From: Neorhizobium galegae bv. orientalis str. HAMBI 540
Lineage (GTDB): Bacteria > Pseudomonadota > Alphaproteobacteria > Rhizobiales > Rhizobiaceae
NCBI RefSeq assembly: GCF_000731315.1
Contig: NZ_HG938354.1
Coordinates: 744,001-808,000, forward strand
Length of the DNA stretch: 64,000 nt
Reading direction: 5' to 3'
Shown here piece after piece: positions 53,164-62,643 of this stretch. The notes below the pieces were generated by a model, which was not told the origin of the DNA, did no database searches, and worked only from the letters and a program-made list of their open reading frames with translations. Position 1 is the first letter of the stretch. The number at the start of each line of letters is the position of its first letter. Both the position numbers and the translations under genes were made by a program.

Positions 53164-53988
53164 CCAAAGTCGACCACCGGGCAGATCACCCGCAAGGCCC
53201 GCTCGCTCGGGCTTGAAACCCGCTGGCACAAGGTCGCCCAGACCTATGCGGACGTCAACCAGATGTTCGGCGACATCGTCAAGGTGACTCCGTCCTCCAA
53301 GGTGGTCGGCGACATGGCGCTGATGATGGTCTCCCAGGACCTCACTGTCGCCGACGTCGAAAACCCGGCGAAGGATATCGCGTTTCCGGATTCGGTCGTG
53401 TCGATGCTGAAGGGCGATCTCGGCCAGCCTCCCGGCGGTTGGCCGCAGGCGCTGCAGAAAAAGGCGCTGAAGGGGGAGGCGCCCTATACGGCGGTGCCCG
53501 GTTCGCTTCTAGCCCCGGCGGATCTCGCTGCGGAGCGCAAGGTCATCGAGGACAAGCTGGAGCGCAAGATCGACGACTTCGAGTTCGCCTCCTACCTGAT
53601 GTATCCGAAGGTGTTCACCGACTTCGCGCTGGCTTCGGACACTTACGGCCCGGTCTCGGTCCTGCCGACGCATGCCTATTTCTACGGTCTCAAAGACGGC
53701 GAGGAGCTGTTCGCCGATATCGAGCGGGGCAAGACGCTGGTTGTCGTCAAGGCGGACATCGGCAATGCCGCTCATCTCGGCGCGCCGATGCCGGGCGTCA
53801 TCAGCCGCGTCTTCGCGACAACCGGCCAGGCGGTCAAGGCCGGCGACGTGCTGCTGTCGATCGAGGCGATGAAGATGGAAACCGCGTTGCATGCCGAAAA
53901 GGACGGAACCATCGCCGAAGTCCTCGTCAAGGCCGGCGACCAGATCGACGCCAAGGATCTGCTGATCGTTTATGGCAAAGTTCAATAA
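53164..53988 (+). pseudogene. pyc: Pyruvate carboxylase, C-terminal fragment with internal deletion
   Basis: Only about 275 residues of a roughly 1150-residue enzyme remain. The text begins ITRKARSLGLETRWHKVAQT and DVNQMFGDIVKVTPSSKVVG, typical of rhizobial Pyc. It passes through SMLKGDLGQPPGGWPQAL and ends with the biotinyl domain, including the biotinylated Lys in EAMKMETAL. Between GKTLVVV and GNAAHLGAPMPG the linker is much shorter than in Pyc, a loss of roughly 45 residues by recollection. The biotin carboxylase and most of the carboxyltransferase are absent. Confidence 0.85.
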
Positions 53989-54338
53989 ATCGCCCTACGC
54001 GTCTGAAGCCTGTAGCCGCAAAGATGAAGTGTCCTGATTCTGCAAAGTTAGAATGTCACTCTCCCCGCGTTTTGATGACCTGGGAGATTGCCGATGGGAC
54101 TGATTGCGATGAGCGAGCGCTATCTGCATGAGCTAGCAACCGAGTTCCAAAGAGTGCGGTTTCGGCATTGAAGCTGGGTGAGTAGTGGAGAGAGTGCTTC
54201 GCTTGGCAGGCTTTCACGCTACTAGATGATGGAAAGTCTGTTGCACACCCCTATCAGTGGGGTTTGTTGCGTTCCAAGAGACGCTGATCCGCAACACGAT
54301 CTCTTCGTGTTGCGGATCGAGAATAGGGTGCTCTTGCT
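53989..54338. other. IS-remnant region between pyc fragment and reductase gene
   Basis: Positions 54094-54171 read MGLIAMSERYLHELA, which resembles the opening of ISNCY-type transposases (MGLIxMSERE) and then loses similarity. No further transposase is seen. The inverted repeat at 54286-54318 lies in the same stretch. It is probably degraded insertion-sequence DNA. Confidence 0.35.
54286..54318. repeat. Perfect 14-bp inverted repeat
   Basis: GATCCGCAACACGA and TCGTGTTGCGGATC flank a 5-base loop (TCTCT), 20 bp from the reductase stop codon. It could terminate the minus-strand gene without a classical T run, or be a relic of an IS end. Confidence 0.6.
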
Positions 54339-55085
54339 TTAATGAAGTGGGACGAACGAGCGGTTCATTGCAATGCGGTCCGCATGAGTCGAGTCTGGCC
54401 GAAGCGCCGCCATCTTGCTCTTAAATATGGACCATCTTGTGGGTGCTTCACCCTTCGCCGCAGCATCGAGCGCCTTGCGCATGGTGGATGCGTCGAAGTC
54501 GCAGCAGTAGCCCGGCGTCAACGGCTGCTGCCTCCAGGATTCAGCGAGCGGTCCGCCGTCGACCGGGTCGAACCCGACCTCGTTTACGATTGCCATGACG
54601 ATCTTCTTCGCGGCGGCGTCGTCTCCCGCGACCGCCACGGCCAGTCGACCGACCGCACCCTCGGGCTGGCCCAGTTCCGCCAGGGAATATGCGAGGATGT
54701 TGTTGAAGGCCTTGATGATAGGGCGACCGATCTGTCTGGAGACCCAGACGCTCTCGACCTCGCCTGCATCGAGGTCGGCGATCTGCGGGTCGCGCAGACC
54801 CGGATAGTAGTTGCTGGTATCTATGACGGGGACGTTGGCGGGCAGGTCCTTGAAGAGGTCCTTCGGCAGGTTTTCGATGGCGAGAAGCGGAATGGAAAGA
54901 ATGACAAGGTCCGCGCCGTAGATGGCTCCTTTCGTGTCCGCAGCAGCGACTCCAATCTCGTCGGCGAATGGCCTGACGGCATCCGCGCCCTTGGAGTTCG
55001 CCACCCTGACCTCATGGCCTGCCGATGCAAGCTTGCGGGCGAGAGTGCCGCCGATATGGCCAATTCCGATGATACCGATTTTCAT
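54339..55085 (-). CDS. NADP-dependent F420-reductase-like oxidoreductase
   Basis: The 248-residue protein opens with the Rossmann motif IGIIGIGHIGGTLARKLASA (residues 2-21) and has GADLVILSIPLLAIENLPKD and DTSNYYPGLRD. This matches the NAD(P)-binding Fno/YrrA-like family, in which most bacterial members are not F420 enzymes. It is divergent from the HxlR regulator at 55180, which probably controls it. Confidence 0.85.
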   Translation of the reverse strand: MKIGIIGIGHIGGTLARKLASAGHEVRVANSKGADAVRPFADEIGVAAADTKGAIYGADLVILSIPLLAIENLPKDLFKDLPANVPVIDTSNYYPGLRDPQIADLDAGEVESVWVSRQIGRPIIKAFNNILAYSLAELGQPEGAVGRLAVAVAGDDAAAKKIVMAIVNEVGFDPVDGGPLAESWRQQPLTPGYCCDFDASTMRKALDAAAKGEAPTRWSIFKSKMAALRPDSTHADRIAMNRSFVPLH

Positions 55086-55179
55086 GCTGATGCTCCTGTT
55101 GTGCCGCCAATCAAGATAATGAATACTGCGACTTCAACAAGAACCGACAGATAGGTGGGTTCCCCACCAAAAGGTATGT

Positions 55180-55557
55180 ATGGCCCAGGAACGGGAGTGG
55201 AGATGTGGAGACCCGCAGCAGCAACGCAAATGGGCGGACGCGACGACGGACGCCGTGCGGGTACTCGAAGGTAAATGGAAGATCGTCATCATCTGCCAAC
55301 TGTTCGGGACCAAGGAGGCGCTGCGCTTTTCCGAACTCGAACGGCGGTGCGAAGGGGTGAACCAGAAGATGCTCATCCAGCAATTGAAGGAGCTGGAGAA
55401 GGACGGGATCGTAACCCGTACCGTCTATCCCCAGGTGCCGCCGAAGGTAGAATATGCATTGACCGAGATGGGCAAGGCCCTGGGGCCGTCGATGGCCGAA
55501 CTCATCGACTGGGCCATCATGCGCAGGGATCGGATGGCAACGGAAGTCCGGCTGTGA
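55180..55557 (+). CDS. HxlR family transcriptional regulator
   Basis: This 125-residue winged-helix protein has the family opening with an N-terminal Cys (WRCGDPQQQR, Cys near residue 9) followed by VLEGKWKIVIICQLFGTKEA, LRFSELERRCEGVNQKMLIQ and a PPKVEYALTEMG wing. In YodB/QorR-type HxlR proteins an N-terminal Cys senses quinones or aldehydes. It is divergent from the reductase at 54339. A palindrome GGTGGG/CCCACC at 55154-55168 just before its start may be its site. Confidence 0.88.
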   Translation: MAQEREWRCGDPQQQRKWADATTDAVRVLEGKWKIVIICQLFGTKEALRFSELERRCEGVNQKMLIQQLKELEKDGIVTRTVYPQVPPKVEYALTEMGKALGPSMAELIDWAIMRRDRMATEVRL

Positions 55558-55564
55558 GCCGTTG

Positions 55565-55771
55565 CTAGTTCTCGTCGAACCGGAGCGCGGTGTTACGCTC
55601 CAGGCTTGCCGGAGCCGCTGCGACCATTTCGTTGATGAGATCGATGTCGCCGACGATAACGACAGTCTCTACGCCACGCGTGATGGCGGTGTAGAGCATG
55701 GTCCGATCCAACAGCTTCGACCGGACGACAGGGATGATGACCCGCTTGAAGGCCGACCCTGCGCTTTGTGG
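55565..55771 (-). pseudogene. RecD-like helicase, C-terminal fragment
   Basis: About 65 residues read SAFKRVIIPVVRSKLLDRTM, LYTAITRGVETVVIVGD and a short end. This is the UvrD_C_2 tail of RecD2-like ATP-dependent helicases, where (S/T)(Q)GS-F-RV and LYTAxTR are conserved. Everything upstream of about 55770 is lost. It lies between hxlR and the IS30 fragment, so it is a recombination scrap. Confidence 0.7.
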
Positions 55772-55913
55772 ACGCTGGCAAAAAGCAGCACCCGTAAAAC
55801 CGCCTGCTAGTTCCATAATACATATTACGCGATCTTTGTGTGTGGTCGGGTACATTCTATTTTCGAGTGCGACATGCCAATAACATCAATGGTTTCGCCT
55901 TGGAGAAATTTGC

Positions 55914-56408
55914 ATGTCGCCCTGCTATTCGCAGCTCACCCTGTCCGATCGCCGCCATCTGTATCAGCTAAAGGAACGCAAGCTGCCGATTGGTGAGATC
56001 ACCCGCCAACTCGGCCCTCATCGTTCGACCATATATCGCGAGCTCAAGCGCAACACGTTCCACGACCGCGAGTTTCCAGAATACACTGGTTACTTCGGCA
56101 CCGTCGCGAACGACATGAGCAAGGAGCGCCGCCGACGGCCACGCAAGCTCAGACGACATCCACAGCTGCGCGACCTGATCATCGACCGATTGAAGGCCAA
56201 ATGGTCACCGGAACAGATTGCCGGCCGGCTGCTGACCGACGGGATCAGCCCAGTCAGCATCTGCCCGGAAACGATCTATCGCTTCATCTATTGCAAGGAA
56301 GATTATCCGCTTGGCCTTTACGAGCACCTGCCTGAACGTCGTCGCCGGCGCGTGGCCGGAGCTTCGGACGATCCTTGCCGATCTTGTGCAGGTCCGAGTA
56401 CGATCTGA
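55914..56408 (+). mobile_element. IS30 family transposase, 3'-truncated
   Basis: The frame gives 164 residues of the N-terminal half of an IS30 transposase: helix-turn-helix LPIGEITRQLGPHRSTIYRE, then the SKERRRRPRKLRRHPQLRDL region and WSPEQIAGRLLTDG before the catalytic domain. Full-length members have about 330 residues and a DDE domain, which is missing. The last 15 residues are unrelated, marking the truncation near 56370. It is not functional. Confidence 0.8.
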
Positions 56409-56530
56409 GTCCGCGCCGGTCAGCTCACAGACGCGCTCTCATTCTTGTTGATATATCAACTATACATCTTTGATATCATTTGCAATAGCTCCCTTCAGCG
56501 CTCATCTTTCCTTGATATTGGGAGGGCACC

Positions 56531-57810
56531 ATGACGAAAGACAGTCAGGCCTCTGCAGCCAAACCGCGATCGATGCGGAATACCCAACGTATGATCGAAC
56601 GCGCCGACCCCATCTTCGCTCTCGCGTTTGATGCAGGTGTGATGGGGCTGAGCGCAAGGTCGGTGGAACGACGCCTCGTTCATGTTAAGGATCGGCAGAG
56701 CGGCACCCGCGAAGTCGTCGACTTCGTCCGCTGTTCCTACCTTGGTCTCGACAATCACCCAGCCATCATCGCAGGGGCCATCGAAGCGATCGCGGATTAT
56801 AGCTCCCTGCACTGGTCCTGCGCACGCCCGCGCCTCAATTTCGGGCTGCTCTCGGACCTTGAGGAAAACCTTTCCGATCTGTTTCAGGCGCATGTCATCA
56901 CGTTCTCGACCGTGCTTGCCGCCAATCTGAGTGCCATGCCGATCCTGGCCTCCGGTTACCTGACCGGGGGGTGAGAAACCGCTCGTCGCCTCCGACCGAC
57001 TCGCCCATGCGACGCTTGTAGTCCACAAACCGCTCGTCGCTGCTGCCGAGACCAAGGTGCTCACCATCGATCACAATGATGTCGATATGCTCGAGCAGAT
57101 CTGTCGGGCAAACCACGCTCGTGGCCCTTGTCTGCGATGGTCTCTATTCCATGGGCGGTGCAGCCCCGATCGATGAACTGCTCAGGCTGCAACGGCAATA
57201 CGGATTATTCCTCTACATCGATGACGCCCACGGCATATCGCTTTTCGGTTTCCGAGGTGAAGGCTATGCCCGATCGTCCATCGGCCAGGAATTTGGCGAC
57301 CGCACCATCATCGCCGCGTCGCTTGGCAAGGGTTCTGGCGCCTCCGGCGCGCTGCTCATGCTCGGGTCGCAACGCCAAGAGGACATCTTTCGGCGGTTTG
57401 CGCTGGCATTCGCCTTTTCGGTTTCTATCAATCTTGCCGGCATCGGCGGCGCGATCGCATCGGCCAATCTTCACCGCACCCAGGAGCTCCTCGATCGCCA
57501 GATCGCATTGGGAGAGCGGATCAAACAGTTCGATGCCATGATCGAAACCGAGCAGACCTCCCTGCCCTTTCCGATCCGCACCATCATGCTCGGAGACGAG
57601 CGTGCAGCCATTTCAGCGGCGCGCCAGTTGCTCGACCGCGGCCTCTATACGTCCGCGATTTTTTTTCCGACGGTGGCCGAGGGAAGAGCGGGTTTACGCG
57701 TTTGCCCGACGGCCAGCCATCTGGTCGAGGAAGTCGATTGGTTAGGCCGCGAGCTGAGGTCCATCATCGACGGACCTGCGGCCGACGGATCGGGACCACG
57801 TCCATGCTGA
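56531..57810 (+). pseudogene. Aminotransferase class I/II, oxoamine-synthase-like, two frameshifts
   Basis: The reading has three parts. Frame 1 runs from ATG 56531 to ASGYLTGG near 56970. A second frame reads EKPLVASDRLAHATLVVHKP to about 57110. A third frame runs from LVALVCDGLYSMGGAAPIDE to 57810. Joined, it is a full alpha-oxoamine-synthase-type PLP enzyme of about 425 residues, with the PLP Asp in FLYIDDAHGISLFG and Lys in AASLGKGSGASG. The first shift lies in a run of six G (56966-56971), so a sequencing error is possible. Its stop overlaps the next gene start. Confidence 0.78.
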
Positions 57811-59136
57811 TCACCGACGTCTCCGCGGCTGCAAACCGGCGGGCGCAGCGCGTCATGTCCATGGGAAACACAAGAAGCTCCGCATTTGCGACGCCATATC
57901 CCATCTATCTCGCATCAGGCGAGGGAGCCTATGTCATGGACATGGATGGAAATCGTTATCTCGACTTCCAGAACAACTTCACCGCCCTGATCCATGGTTA
58001 TGGTTATGGTCATGCCGACGTCACGAGCGCATTGCTGGCGTAATTGATGAAGGGGTTGAGCTTTGCGACCCAACATTTCCCGAGATTGAACTCGCAGAGC
58101 TTCTCTGCGACCGGGTAGCGCATTTCGAGCAAGTGCGCTTCACCAACACCGGTTCCGAAGCGGTGATGATGACCATCAAGGCTGCAAGGGCTTTGACCGG
58201 TCGGACGCTGGTGGCAAAATGCGAGGGCGCCTATCACGGGAACTACGACGCAGTCGAAATCAACGTCTCCGCGCCGCCAACCCGCTGGACCGATGGCTGT
58301 GGGGGTGCAGCCTTGAGCACGACGGATTAACCGCTTCGGTCGCGCAGCAGACGGTCGCGATCCCATTCAACGACATCGAAAATAGCGAACGCATCCTCTC
58401 CGCTGCCGGATGCGACCTCGCTGCCGCGCTGATCGACCTCCTGCCCTCCCGTGCCGGCCTCGTTCAGATCACTCCGGAATATCTTGCCTATCTGAGACGA
58501 TGGACGTCAGCCCGATCCGCTCTTCTGATCTCCGACGAGGTGTTGAGCTTCAGGCTCGGGTACACCGGGGCCTTCGGCGAAAGCTCGATCAAGCCCGACA
58601 TAACCGCCTTCGGCAAAATCATCGGCGGTGGTCTTCCCATAGGTGCGGTCGCGGGCGGCAGCGATGTGATGAAGGTCTTTGCGCCATTGGGCAAACGACC
58701 GCATGTCGCGCATTCAGGCACGTTCACAGCCAATCCGATGACCATGGTGGCGGGCCTGGCTGCGATGGCCGCGATGACGAAGGACGAGTTTCGGCGCATC
58801 AATCAAGTCGGTGACGATGCGCGACGCGTGCTCGCCGATGCGTTTCGAAGCGCGGGCGTGACCGGGGCGGTCACCGGCACCGGATCGCTGTTTCGCATCT
58901 TCATCGGTGCCGGTAAAATCTCAAGTTATACCGACGCCCATCTCGCCTCGCGCCATTCAGCTACGCTCGGCGACGTTATCAGGCACATGCGCGATCGCGG
59001 CGGTCTGATTTCGCAAGTCGGCCTTGGGGCGATTTCGACTCCGATGACGCCGACGGACATCGGCATGCTCGCGGCAAGACGCCCTGCGCGCGGCGGCCCG
59101 CAGATCCCATGCGAGAAAAGAGGGCGCAGCCGATGA
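57804..59136 (+). pseudogene. Aminotransferase class III (GSA-aminomutase-like), two frameshifts
   Basis: The ATG overlaps the preceding stop. The first part ends at GHADVTSALLA (58040). The next frame reads IDEGVELCDPTFPEIELAEL and the substrate/PLP region RFTNTGSEAVMMTIKAARAL to about 58300. The last frame carries SARSALLISDEVLSFRLGY (PLP Asp), the PLP Lys in ITAFGKIIGGGLPIGA and the end to 59136. The second shift is in a GGGGG run. It is the normal partner, in gene order, of the upstream oxoamine-synthase-like enzyme. Confidence 0.78.
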
Positions 59137-59653
59137 ACCTTGAGACCGAACGGCTGTTCATGCGGTCGGTGACCGCCCGCGATGGCGACGCGCTGCACCG
59201 CCTTCATACCGATCCGCTTGTCGTTGAACTTATCATGCAGGGCAAACCGCTGACGCGGGCCGAATCTGACGCTCGTCTCAATCTCTATCTCGATGAAGGG
59301 ATCGCTATGGCTATGGCTTCTGGATACTTTATCTCCGTGAGCCGAACGGTGACCTGACCTTCGTTGGTCGCGCGGGGCTGCGCCGATATGACGAAAACGA
59401 TGTCGAGGTGGGTGTCTGCCTGTTCGGGTTTTCCTCCGGCAAGGGTATCGCCGGAGAAAGTCTTGGAGCCGCGATCGAGTTCGGCTTTCGACGCCTTCCT
59501 CTGCGCCGGCTGGTTTGCGTCGTCAGGCCGACGAACATCCGGTCTCAGAACGCCATGCTGCGGCTGGGATTTTCGTTCGCCGGCATGACCGAACACCTTG
59601 GGGCGGTCTTTCGCTTTTATGAGATGCAACGACCCGGCAAATTTGCACTGTGA
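59133..59653 (+). pseudogene. GNAT family N-acetyltransferase, one frameshift
   Basis: The ATG overlaps the stop of the class III aminotransferase gene. The first frame reads MNLETERLFMRSVTARDGDA through NLYLDE (59297). One missing base would continue it as YGYGFWILYLREPNGDLTF, GLRRYDENDVEVGVCLF and the acetyl-CoA region GKGIAGESLGAAIEFGFRR to 59653. The enzyme would be about 173 residues, RimJ/RimL-like. It is the last of a three-gene cluster in which every gene is broken. Confidence 0.78.
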
Positions 59654-59840
59654 GGCTCAGGAGTTCGGATCTGAAAACGCCACCAGATTTTACGGGATGT
59701 TCAGATCGCTGCAAGCTACCAACCCCGTTCTTGAAACTCCTGTGTGTGGAGCTTCGACGGCCAGAATCTAGAACGTAGCCCCGATAGGCCGTCAGATGAG
59801 GACGGTGGAAGCCTTGAGCGGAATGATATAAGCTGGCGAT

Positions 59841-60137
59841 ATGAACAGAACAGACGCCATTCAGAAGCTCCAGCAGCGTGCCGATGCCGTGAAAGGCATG
59901 GGCGCAACGGCCATGTATCTTTTCGGATCGACCGTCCGCGACGAAGCCCATGCGTCAAGCGATCTCGACCTGTTCATCGATTATGATCCTGCCAAACGGT
60001 TCTCGCTCCTCGATCTGGTTGGGATCAAGCAGTTCCTCGAGGAAGAGCTTGCAGTGGAGATCGACGTTACGACGCGCAGCAGCTTGCATCCGATGCTGCG
60101 GACAGATATCGAGAAATCAGCCATTCGTGTCTTCTGA
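59841..60137 (+). CDS. Minimal nucleotidyltransferase MntA-type antitoxin
   Basis: The 98-residue protein is a minimal nucleotidyltransferase with the signature GSTVRDEAHASSDLDLF (GS-x10-DxD) and a third acidic residue in AVEIDVTTRSSL. In MntA/HepT pairs this protein adenylylates the HEPN toxin to neutralise it. Its stop overlaps the start of the HEPN gene (TGATG). The pair is flanked by broken genes. Confidence 0.85.
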   Translation: MNRTDAIQKLQQRADAVKGMGATAMYLFGSTVRDEAHASSDLDLFIDYDPAKRFSLLDLVGIKQFLEEELAVEIDVTTRSSLHPMLRTDIEKSAIRVF

Positions 60138-60496
60138 TGGTCAAGCGCAAGGTCGGGCCAGTTCTGGCTGAAATCCTGGAAGCCATCGAAGGCATTCAAA
60201 CCCACACGACTGGAAAGTCCTTGGCGGAGTTCGAACGCGATTGGCTGCTGCGCCTTGGCACCCAACGGGCGCTGGAAATTGTATCTGAAGCCTGCCGTCA
60301 CATTCCCGATGAGCTGTTGAACCTTGCTCCCGACGTTCCATGGAAGAAGATTCGCGGTATCGGCAATGTCTTGCGCCACGAATACCATAAGATCGCGGAT
60401 GACGTGATTTGGGTGGTGGTGATGGAAAACGTCCCGCCACTGAAAGCGGCCATCAAAACCATCCAGCAGTCGGTTGGCGACGAGGACCGGTCATGA
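60137..60496 (+). CDS. HEPN-domain toxin, HepT-like (DUF86)
   Basis: The 119-residue helical protein has the DUF86/HepT layout: N-terminal helix EILEAIEGIQTHTTGKSLAE, QRALEIVSEACRHIPDELL, and the motif region IRGIGNVLRHEYHKI. HepT enzymes use Rx4-6H followed by x-Y. Here the usual RN before the motif is GN and an Arg directly precedes the His (LRHEY). It is predicted to act as an RNase on cellular RNA unless modified by the MntA partner. Confidence 0.82.
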   Translation: MVKRKVGPVLAEILEAIEGIQTHTTGKSLAEFERDWLLRLGTQRALEIVSEACRHIPDELLNLAPDVPWKKIRGIGNVLRHEYHKIADDVIWVVVMENVPPLKAAIKTIQQSVGDEDRS

Positions 60497-60780
60497 ACCC
60501 CACTGCAGCGTGGCTGGCCCTGTGCGAGGCGCCGCTTTCGGTCCTTCCGACATCGACAGTTGCATTGATGAAGGGCGGCATTGCGCACCAAGTCGGCCAT
60601 TAAAGTTAGCTGTGCCATCGCCTAAAGCGGATATTGCCGGCGACGGCGCTGGAAGTCGCGGGTGCGCCACTACCGTGGACTCGCGCACCGTTCGTAGGCG
60701 TTGTTCCGCGATCACCGGTGCGAGCAACATCGGTGTCCGCGCTGATGCTCCGCACCGTGGCATGCGCCGGTCCTTCATTG

Positions 60781-61461
60781 TCACGCTTGCCCAAGCTCAG
60801 ACGCCAGCGCTTTTGTAAGTCGCGCCGCCAGCCGTTCTCCCGCTTGCTTGGCGGCGGCGTGCGCCTCCTTAAGATTAGACGCCGCGAGGTCCCGCAAAGA
60901 GGCCATAGCGGGATTAACATCAGCGAGGGTCAGCTCGACATCGATGAGTTGGAGGTCCAATCCCCAGTTGTCTTCAAAGATGCGCCTAAGCCAGGGCGTC
61001 GCGTGGTCCCAGCCTTCCTTCGGCATGCCAGGGCCGTACGCGCCTCCACGCGCTGAGATCAGATAGGCGGGACGCTTCGAGATCGGAGATGGCACCTTAA
61101 CGGTGAAACGCGGTTCGGTGACCAGAAGGTCAATCCACGCCTTAGCGTGTTGCGAAACCGCGTAATTGTAGAGCGGAACCGAAAAAACGAAGGCATCTGC
61201 TGCCAGCATCTCATCGGCCAATTCGGTTGCCAGCGCTGCCGCCTCCACCTCCTCCGTCGTGCGTTCGCTGGGCGCCTTTGGACCAGCCTGCACGGCAAGG
61301 GCCCAAGCTGTTGCAGGCAGGGGTGAAAGGCCAACGTCCCGCCTCACGACGTCCAACTCTGCCAGTTGCGCTCGTATAGAGCCCTCGAGCGTTGAAGCTA
61401 GAGCGCGGCTTCGAGAGCCGACGCGACGAATGCTTGCATCCAAACGAAAAATCGTCGTCAA
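60781..61461 (-). CDS. FMN-dependent NADH-azoreductase / NAD(P)H quinone oxidoreductase
   Basis: This 226-residue flavodoxin-like protein has the phosphate-binding DASIRRVGSRSRALAS near the N-terminus, FVFSVPLYNYAVSQHAKAWI (FMN site) and the SARGGAYG loop. Members transfer two electrons from NADH to quinones or azo compounds. It is the last gene of the operon with the hydrolase (3-bp gap) and the enoyl-CoA hydratase. Confidence 0.9.
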   Translation of the reverse strand: MTTIFRLDASIRRVGSRSRALASTLEGSIRAQLAELDVVRRDVGLSPLPATAWALAVQAGPKAPSERTTEEVEAAALATELADEMLAADAFVFSVPLYNYAVSQHAKAWIDLLVTEPRFTVKVPSPISKRPAYLISARGGAYGPGMPKEGWDHATPWLRRIFEDNWGLDLQLIDVELTLADVNPAMASLRDLAASNLKEAHAAAKQAGERLAARLTKALASELGQA

Positions 61462-61464
61462 GGC

Positions 61465-62436
61465 TCAAGCCTTCCTCTTCTTGAGAAAGGCGACCAGCGC
61501 CTCGTTCACTGCCTCAGACGCCTCGAGCTGAGGCCAGTGCCCGACGCCCTCAAGTGGTAGGAACCCCTGGAGGTTTGGAACGGCCGGCTTGAAATCTTCC
61601 TCGTTCAAAGCTCGCAGCTTAAGCATGCTGTCTGATGTGCCATACGCAAAGAGGGCTGGCTGTTGGATCTTCGCCCCGGCGAATGCTTTTGCTTGGTCGA
61701 AATAGGGCTGCATGCCGCGATAGATATTCAGTGGGCCGTGGAAGCCATCACGCTGGAAGCCTGCGATCATCGTCTCGGCGTCCTCACGGTCAGCGAAGGG
61801 CGGGATGCCGATCGGGGATGGCCGGTGCATATCTTTGCTTGGGTCCATCGGCCCCCATGCTTCGGAAGCATCGGGCAACCCCGACATCCAATAGAGAGCG
61901 CCCGGGAAAGTCGTGGCCGCATCCGCCCACTCCTGGTCGGCCTCCGGCTTCATGTGGCGGAACATATAAAAGGCTCCCTCCTTGCCGGCGGCCTTCAGCA
62001 TTTCGAGCATGCTGGGCCCCGCACCCGGTAGCACCGGAGGGACACTGAGGCCGAAGACCGCGTCAAACAGATCCGGACGCATCACCGCCGCGCTCCAGCT
62101 CACCGTCGCACCGAAGTCGTGGCCGACCAGGGTAGCGCGCTCGATCCCGAGTTCCGTGAGGATGCCGACAAGGTCTCCAACATGGTAGAGAACCGTGTAA
62201 AGCGCGGCGTCTTCAGGCTTGGAGCTATCGCCGTAGCCACGCGTATCGAACGATATCGCGCGGTAACCCGCGGCCGCGACTGCCGCCATCTGCCGGCGCC
62301 AGCCCCGCCATCCGTCAGGAAAGCCGTGGACGAACAGCACAGCCGGCCCCTCGCCTTCCTCGACAACGTTCAGCTTGACGCCATTGGTTTCTACAAAGGT
62401 CTGCTTCAGCGATTTATTCCGATCCACGAAAGTCAT
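61465..62436 (-). CDS. Epoxide-hydrolase-like alpha/beta hydrolase
   Basis: The 323-residue protein has oxyanion region FVHGFPDGWRGW and the nucleophile elbow GHDFGATVSW, where Asp replaces Ser as in soluble epoxide and haloalkane hydrolases. The late His is in GVGHWPQLEAS. It probably opens an epoxide ring to a diol in the cytosol. It lies between the azoreductase and enoyl-CoA hydratase genes. Confidence 0.88.
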   Translation of the reverse strand: MTFVDRNKSLKQTFVETNGVKLNVVEEGEGPAVLFVHGFPDGWRGWRRQMAAVAAAGYRAISFDTRGYGDSSKPEDAALYTVLYHVGDLVGILTELGIERATLVGHDFGATVSWSAAVMRPDLFDAVFGLSVPPVLPGAGPSMLEMLKAAGKEGAFYMFRHMKPEADQEWADAATTFPGALYWMSGLPDASEAWGPMDPSKDMHRPSPIGIPPFADREDAETMIAGFQRDGFHGPLNIYRGMQPYFDQAKAFAGAKIQQPALFAYGTSDSMLKLRALNEEDFKPAVPNLQGFLPLEGVGHWPQLEASEAVNEALVAFLKKRKA

Positions 62437-62643
62437 CTTTCATGCTCCATTTGAATTGTGAAATTGACGCACGCGATGCGGCGACCGCTGAGATCGGTCT
62501 GTGAAGTACACAGTTCGATAATAGTTCGCGTGCGATCGAGATGGTGTTCGGCTTTACTTTGAATTCTCTGTCATCCGTCTCTGAGGCAGGTCGCAGACTA
62601 GCCGCTGCCTGACTCCGAGAATTGATGTCAGCACCGGATCGAG

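Noticed and set aside
55154..55168. GGTGGG/CCCACC palindrome before hxlR as a firm operator
   Set aside because: Only one copy is present and HxlR sites usually look different (GTA..TAC types). It is mentioned in the gene entry but not listed as a site.
60493..60603. 36-codon frame overlapping the HEPN gene stop
   Set aside because: It overlaps by ATGA, but the product has no motif and no support beyond the overlap. I leave it unannotated.
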